Below are positions 60,181 to 64,000 of a stretch of 64,000 nucleotides of DNA, one piece after another; within the stretch, counting starts at the first letter, position 1, and every line of letters begins with the position of its first letter. The notes under the pieces were generated by a model. It was not told the origin of the DNA, ran no database searches, and worked only from the letters and a program-made list of their open reading frames with translations. The stretch is taken from NCBI RefSeq assembly GCF_047126315.1, contig NZ_CP138953.1, positions 3,224,001-3,288,000 on the forward strand. Direction: 5' to 3'. The position numbers were made by a program, and so were the translations under genes. The DNA comes from Shimia sp022448905. GTDB lineage: Bacteria; Pseudomonadota; Alphaproteobacteria; Rhodobacterales; Rhodobacteraceae.

Positions 60181-60756
60181 TTACTTGTAGCCAAACGCGC
60201 TGTTCGGGATCAGCTGGCGCTTCCCACCGGGCGCTTTCCACTCGCTTTCGAGGCACGCGGTTCCCTCTTTCTGCCAGTATAACACCTTGAAATCATACCA
60301 TCCTGCCTTTGGCACGTTGACCTTCGGACGTCCCGCGCTGGCACATGGTGTGATCTTGTTCAGCTTCGCCACCGACTTGCCGCTGATCCAGACCTGAGAG
60401 CCATCATTGCTAAAGAATTCAAGGTCATAGACCCCAGGCTTATCAAACTTGATATACCCGTTGATGTCCGCAACCACCAACATCGGCTTGCCCGACGTCA
60501 GCACCGGCGCGCCCTGCCCTTTGTCTGGAAAATTCAATCCAGGCAAAGGCTTACCCGGCTTGGACCACTTAATTTTGGACTTCGCTTGGTTCAGGTTGCG
60601 CACATTACGCTCCCCGGTGAAGTAGTTGACTTTGAGGCCTTGTTTCACGCCGGTTGGTTGCGGATTGGCGGGCGTCAGCTCAATCACCTGCGCCGACACA
60701 GCCCCCCCGATGAAAATAGAAACAGCGGCCAAAGCACTGACAATAAAAGATTTCAC
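60181..60756 (-). CDS. secreted PA14-domain protein
   Basis: 191 residues from GTG 60756 (GAGGAG 7 bases upstream; TTG 60762 is too close). The signal peptide is MKSFIVSALAAVSIFIGGAVSA. The main part is a PA14-like beta-barrel: GLKVNYFTG at the start, then GYIKFDKPGVYDLEFFSNDGSQVWISGKSV and GWYDFKVLYWQKEGTACLESEW. PA14 domains bind carbohydrate or mediate adhesion. It is monocistronic; target unknown. Confidence 0.82.
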   Translation of the reverse strand: MKSFIVSALAAVSIFIGGAVSAQVIELTPANPQPTGVKQGLKVNYFTGERNVRNLNQAKSKIKWSKPGKPLPGLNFPDKGQGAPVLTSGKPMLVVADINGYIKFDKPGVYDLEFFSNDGSQVWISGKSVAKLNKITPCASAGRPKVNVPKAGWYDFKVLYWQKEGTACLESEWKAPGGKRQLIPNSAFGYK

Positions 60757-60860
60757 AAGCAAACTCCTCGCATCATGGCGTTTGAGGGTAGCCTAATTCC
60801 AACCACCCCCAATGAGCAAGTCACAGTTCCGCAAATAAGAGGGAACTCGCGCGTTTTGGC

Positions 60861-61514
60861 CTATACTGACTGTACCTCCTCAAGCACCGCCAGAAACGCA
60901 TCCCATGATGAAAATCGCCGATCGTGGGGAATGTCATCGACTGGGGATTTACGATACCCCTCTGTAAACAAAGCAAAAGTCACCCCCGCCCGCTGCGCTG
61001 TTTCCGCATCCACTTCGCTGTCACCAACATAAAGCACGTCCTGTATAGGCGTCTCTCCAATCGTTTCCAGCAGTGGCAAAGGATCCGGCTTCCGCTTTTC
61101 GAAAGTGTCTCCCCCCACAACAACATCAAAGTATTTGCTCAGGTCTAACTCTTCCAGAACATGCATCGCCGGCTCCTTGGGTTTGTTGGTACAAACCCCC
61201 AATCGCACGCTCTTGGCCCGTAAGGCGTCCAGAACCTCGCGCACCCCCTCATAGGTCACCGTCTGCGCAGATGTGGACGCGTTATAGATTTCCAGCACCC
61301 TTGCGCTCAGTCGAGGAAACTCCGTTTCTGCAATCTGAAAATGCGCCATCACGCGCTGCACCAGAACCGGTAACCCATTGCCAATAAAAGAGATCACAGT
61401 GGGCAAATCCAGTTCGGGCAAACCTTCTTCGGCAAGCATCTTGTTCACAGAAGCGCGAATATCCGGCGCGCTGTCCACCAACGTACCGTCCAAATCAAAG
61501 ATCACTGTCTGCAT
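60861..61514 (-). CDS. gph: HAD-family phosphoglycolate phosphatase
   Basis: 217 residues from ATG 61514 (GGGAG upstream). The HAD motifs are FDLDGTLVDS, GVCTNKP (motif II), the lysine of FEKRKPDPLPLL and VLYVGDSEVDAETA (acidic motif). It is expected to hydrolyse phosphoglycolate formed in oxidative DNA repair or photorespiration. It is divergent from the LysR gene. Confidence 0.9.
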   Translation of the reverse strand: MQTVIFDLDGTLVDSAPDIRASVNKMLAEEGLPELDLPTVISFIGNGLPVLVQRVMAHFQIAETEFPRLSARVLEIYNASTSAQTVTYEGVREVLDALRAKSVRLGVCTNKPKEPAMHVLEELDLSKYFDVVVGGDTFEKRKPDPLPLLETIGETPIQDVLYVGDSEVDAETAQRAGVTFALFTEGYRKSPVDDIPHDRRFSSWDAFLAVLEEVQSV

Positions 61515-61676
61515 GTCGTTCTGCTCCCGCGTCAAAAGACTTTGGCGGATTTCAAGCACGCACGTCAGGCAATGAAAAGCACCAAATACTCCGACCCTCG
61601 GTCACACTGGCATTGACGACTTATTTGGGATACCGTGGAATACAATTCCAGCTTCAAGAAATGCCTGAAGATCACC

Positions 61677-62603
61677 ATGTCCTACATCGACAACATCCGC
61701 ACCTTTGTCCGCGTTTACGAACTTGGCAGCATGTCCGCCGCCGCTCGCGACCAACGGATTTCCGCAGCCGTGGCTTCCTCGCGTATTTCCCAATTGGAAG
61801 AATACCTTAGCGTCCGTCTCTTTCACCGCACCACACGGCAACTCAATCCAACCGAGCAGGGCAACACCTTCTACGACGGCGCCTGCAAGATCCTTGAAAC
61901 CATTGACGAGGCCGAAGCAGCGGTAAACTCCATCACGCAAAGTCCGCGCGGCCTCCTGCATATTGCTGCCCCGCTGGGGGTTGGCCGTCGCCTTATTGCG
62001 CCTTTGATTCCGGAATTCAAAAAGGAGTACCCCCTTATCGACCTGCGTCTGCGCCTGTCAGACCGCAAACTCGACCTGACCGCCGAAGGCCTTGATGTGG
62101 CTTTCTTTTTGGGCGTTCCTGAGGACAGCACCCTTCGGATCCGCAAAATTGCAGACTGCCCACGCGTTCTCTGCGCTTCGCCGAAGTATCTCGCAGAACG
62201 TAGTACACCCACCACTCCCGAAGAGTTGACCAACGGCACCCACGACTGCCTTAACCTGCGCTACCCCGGCGCGCCGGAATTTCAGTGGCCCTTAGAGACA
62301 GATGAAGGCACCCGCCGCTTCGCCGTGAAAGGCCCGTTTGAGTCTGATGATGGAGATGTGCTGACCGACTGGGCTTTGGAAGGCTACGGCATCACATTGA
62401 AACCTGTGTTCGAAATCGCAGAACACCTGTCCTCAGGAGCATTGCTACCTGTTTTACCTGAGACGCCGCCTATGCCTATTCAAATGGCCCTTCTGTACAC
62501 GCACCGCCGCCATCAGGATCCCAAAACACGGCTGCTTATTGAGTTTATGACCCCACGGGTTCAGGCCGCACTACAAGAAAATCAATATGAGGCAAAGACT
62601 TAG
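61677..62603 (+). CDS. LysR-family transcriptional regulator
   Basis: 308 residues from ATG 61677. The N-terminal HTH reads IDNIRTFVRVYELGSMSAAARDQRISAAVASSRISQLEEYLSVRLFHRTTRQLNPTEQG in sections, followed by a type 2 periplasmic-binding effector domain (GLLHIAAPLGVGRRLI, RLSDRKLDLTAEGLDVAFFLG). It lies 129 bases before the purine-degradation gene on the same strand and may regulate it. Confidence 0.93.
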   Translation: MSYIDNIRTFVRVYELGSMSAAARDQRISAAVASSRISQLEEYLSVRLFHRTTRQLNPTEQGNTFYDGACKILETIDEAEAAVNSITQSPRGLLHIAAPLGVGRRLIAPLIPEFKKEYPLIDLRLRLSDRKLDLTAEGLDVAFFLGVPEDSTLRIRKIADCPRVLCASPKYLAERSTPTTPEELTNGTHDCLNLRYPGAPEFQWPLETDEGTRRFAVKGPFESDDGDVLTDWALEGYGITLKPVFEIAEHLSSGALLPVLPETPPMPIQMALLYTHRRHQDPKTRLLIEFMTPRVQAALQENQYEAKT

Positions 62604-62732
62604 GCTCTATATGCTCAAAAATTGAGCGCGCGCAACGACACTCGCAACAACAACTCTTTCAAGAAAAATTGGAAAGTCACCTGGCGTTTTATAAGCTAAA
62701 ACGAAGCAATCACGAACCAGGGGAGTTTTGTC

Positions 62733-64000
62733 GTGACGCGTTACGCACGGGACATGCGGGGCTACGGCCCCAAGCCACCACATGCACAATGGCCAAATGA
62801 CGCCAAAGTCGCCGTTCAGTTTGTTCTGAACTACGAAGAAGGTGGCGAAAACTGCGTTTTGCATGGCGATGCCGCGTCCGAGGCGTTTCTCTCCGACATT
62901 CCAGGTGCGGCCCAATGGCAGGGCCAGCGTCATTGGAACATGGAGTCGATCTACGAATACGGCGCGCGCGCAGGTTTCTGGCGCTTGCATCGCCTGTTCA
63001 CTGGCAAAGACATCCCCGTGACCATTTACGGCGTGGCCAGCGCTCTGGCGCGCAGTCCGGAACAAGTTGCTGCCATGAAGGCTGCGGATTGGGAGATCGC
63101 CAGCCACGGCCTAAAATGGGTCGAACACAAAGACATGCCGGAAGAGGAGGAGCGTGCCTCCATCGCTGAGGCCGTCCGCCTGCACACCGAAGTTGTTGGC
63201 GACCGCCCGCGCGGTTGGTACACGGGACGTTGCTCTGAAAACACCGTCCGACTCGTCGCCGAAGCCGGTGGATTTGATTACATCTCAGATACTTACGATG
63301 ACGACCTGCCCTATTGGCGCGAGTACGGTGACAAGGACCAACTAATCATTCCCTACACGCTGGAAGCCAATGACATGCGCTTTGCCACGGCACCGGGTTG
63401 GGTGACAGGACAAGACTTCTTCACCTATCTCAAAGATGCCTTTGACGTACTCTATGCCGAAGGCCGCGAGGGCGCGCCCAAGATGATGTCCATCGGGTTG
63501 CATTGCCGGTTGATTGGCCGCCCGGGCAAACTCGCCGGATTGGCGCAGTTTCTTGACTACATTCAAGGCTTTGAGGGCGTCTGGACCCCGCGCCGTGTTG
63601 AGATTGCCGCGCACTGGGCACAAACCCATCCACACAAACGCTTCGAACGGCCAAGCGCCATGAAAAAATCCCGATTTGTGGAACTCTACGGCGGCATCTT
63701 TGAACACTCCGCCTGGATTGCGGAACGTGCCCATGGCCTGGAGCTGGGGCCAGCTCATGATTGCGCAGCCGGCGTACACAACGCCCTCTGCCGTGCCTTC
63801 CGCACTGCTAGCGACGAAGAGCGGCTTGGCGTGCTCAACGCCCACCCGGATCTGGCCGGCAAATTGGCAGCGGCCGGTCGCCTGACCGCCGAAAGCACCT
63901 CGGAACAGGCTGGCGCTGGTCTGGATATGCTCACGGATGAGGAACGTGCGAACTTCACCCAATTGAACAGCGACTATGTCGCCAAACACGGCTTCCCGTT
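62733..64000 (+). CDS. puuE: fused allantoinase (PuuE) and OHCU decarboxylase (UraD), 3' end outside window
   Basis: The frame is open from GTG 62733 (GGGAG 8 bases upstream) to the edge of the window, at least 422 residues. The first ~305 residues are the cofactor-independent allantoinase PuuE (NodB/polysaccharide-deacetylase fold: YARDMRGYGPKPPHAQWPN, NYEEGGEN, ASHGLKW, CHCRLIGRPG (LHCRLIGRPG)). From ~63654 the same frame continues into an OHCU decarboxylase domain (FVELYGGIFEHSAWIAERA, LNAHPDLAGKLA). It joins two steps of urate to allantoate degradation in one protein. The upstream LysR gene may regulate it. Confidence 0.9.
   Translation, partial: MTRYARDMRGYGPKPPHAQWPNDAKVAVQFVLNYEEGGENCVLHGDAASEAFLSDIPGAAQWQGQRHWNMESIYEYGARAGFWRLHRLFTGKDIPVTIYGVASALARSPEQVAAMKAADWEIASHGLKWVEHKDMPEEEERASIAEAVRLHTEVVGDRPRGWYTGRCSENTVRLVAEAGGFDYISDTYDDDLPYWREYGDKDQLIIPYTLEANDMRFATAPGWVTGQDFFTYLKDAFDVLYAEGREGAPKMMSIGLHCRLIGRPGKLAGLAQFLDYIQGFEGVWTPRRVEIAAHWAQTHPHKRFERPSAMKKSRFVELYGGIFEHSAWIAERAHGLELGPAHDCAAGVHNALCRAFRTASDEERLGVLNAHPDLAGKLAAAGRLTAESTSEQAGAGLDMLTDEERANFTQLNSDYVAKHGFP

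Overview
The window is about 60% GC chromosomal DNA of an alphaproteobacterium, most likely a marine Rhodobacteraceae/Roseobacter-group member. The evidence is the combination of DctPQM TRAP genes, two MttB-like methyltransferases without pyrrolysine, DUF6456 and DUF1194 proteins, a Roseobacter-type polyamine (Puu) cluster, PPK2, and a family of short GC-rich hairpin plus AT-rich intergenic repeats. No tRNA, rRNA, CRISPR array, prophage or transposase was found. All assignments come from reading the sequence; no database search was run.

Layout. 1-9 kb: end of an aminotransferase, two MttB-like proteins flanking lipA, a peroxiredoxin and a frameshifted HTH/DUF6456 gene, then guaA. 9-13.8 kb: small secreted protein, ABM monooxygenase, two EamA exporters, a FadL-type porin, DUF1330, TerB. 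13.8-21.6 kb: TRAP transporter dctPQM with its two-component system dctBD on the minus strand, bracketed by two TerB paralogues, then a PhnD-like protein. 21.7-31.4 kb: polar amino-acid/opine-type ABC transporter, then a gamma-glutamylation cluster (two PuuA-like ligases, a PuuD-like amidase, a PuuB-like oxidase) and a DegT aminotransferase. 31.5-37.8 kb: luciferase-like monooxygenase, a hydrolase/VOC operon, thrS. 37.9-41 kb: a bufferin-type RiPP operon with two precursor genes, an MNIO (DUF692) enzyme, its DUF2063 partner and a DoxX protein. 41-50.4 kb: arsenate-reductase-like protein, cold-shock protein, folA-thyA, gloA-DUF1194, an LdtR-like MarR regulator, sdhE with an XRE regulator, aspartate aminotransferase, MATE exporter, DUF2461. 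50.4-56.8 kb: ppk2, secreted PAF-acetylhydrolase-like protein, orphan binding protein, parE. 56.8-58 kb: a small AT-rich accessory patch (RHH protein, membrane protein, micro-ORFs). 58-60.8 kb: secreted/membrane proteins of unknown role, including an HExxH lipoprotein and a PA14 protein. 60.8-64 kb: phosphoglycolate phosphatase, LysR regulator, and the start of a fused allantoinase (PuuE)-OHCU decarboxylase gene running off the end.

Most noteworthy: the two-precursor bufferin operon (38.1-41.0 kb), in which both precursors have four cysteines at identical positions and share an unusual C-terminal tail; a DctD-type regulator lacking the sigma-54-contacting GAFTGA loop; an identical-core TTTGATCAAA palindrome in front of two puu transcription units; a one-base frameshift in the HTH/DUF6456 gene; and a dispersed hairpin repeat family with a long exact match 28 kb apart.
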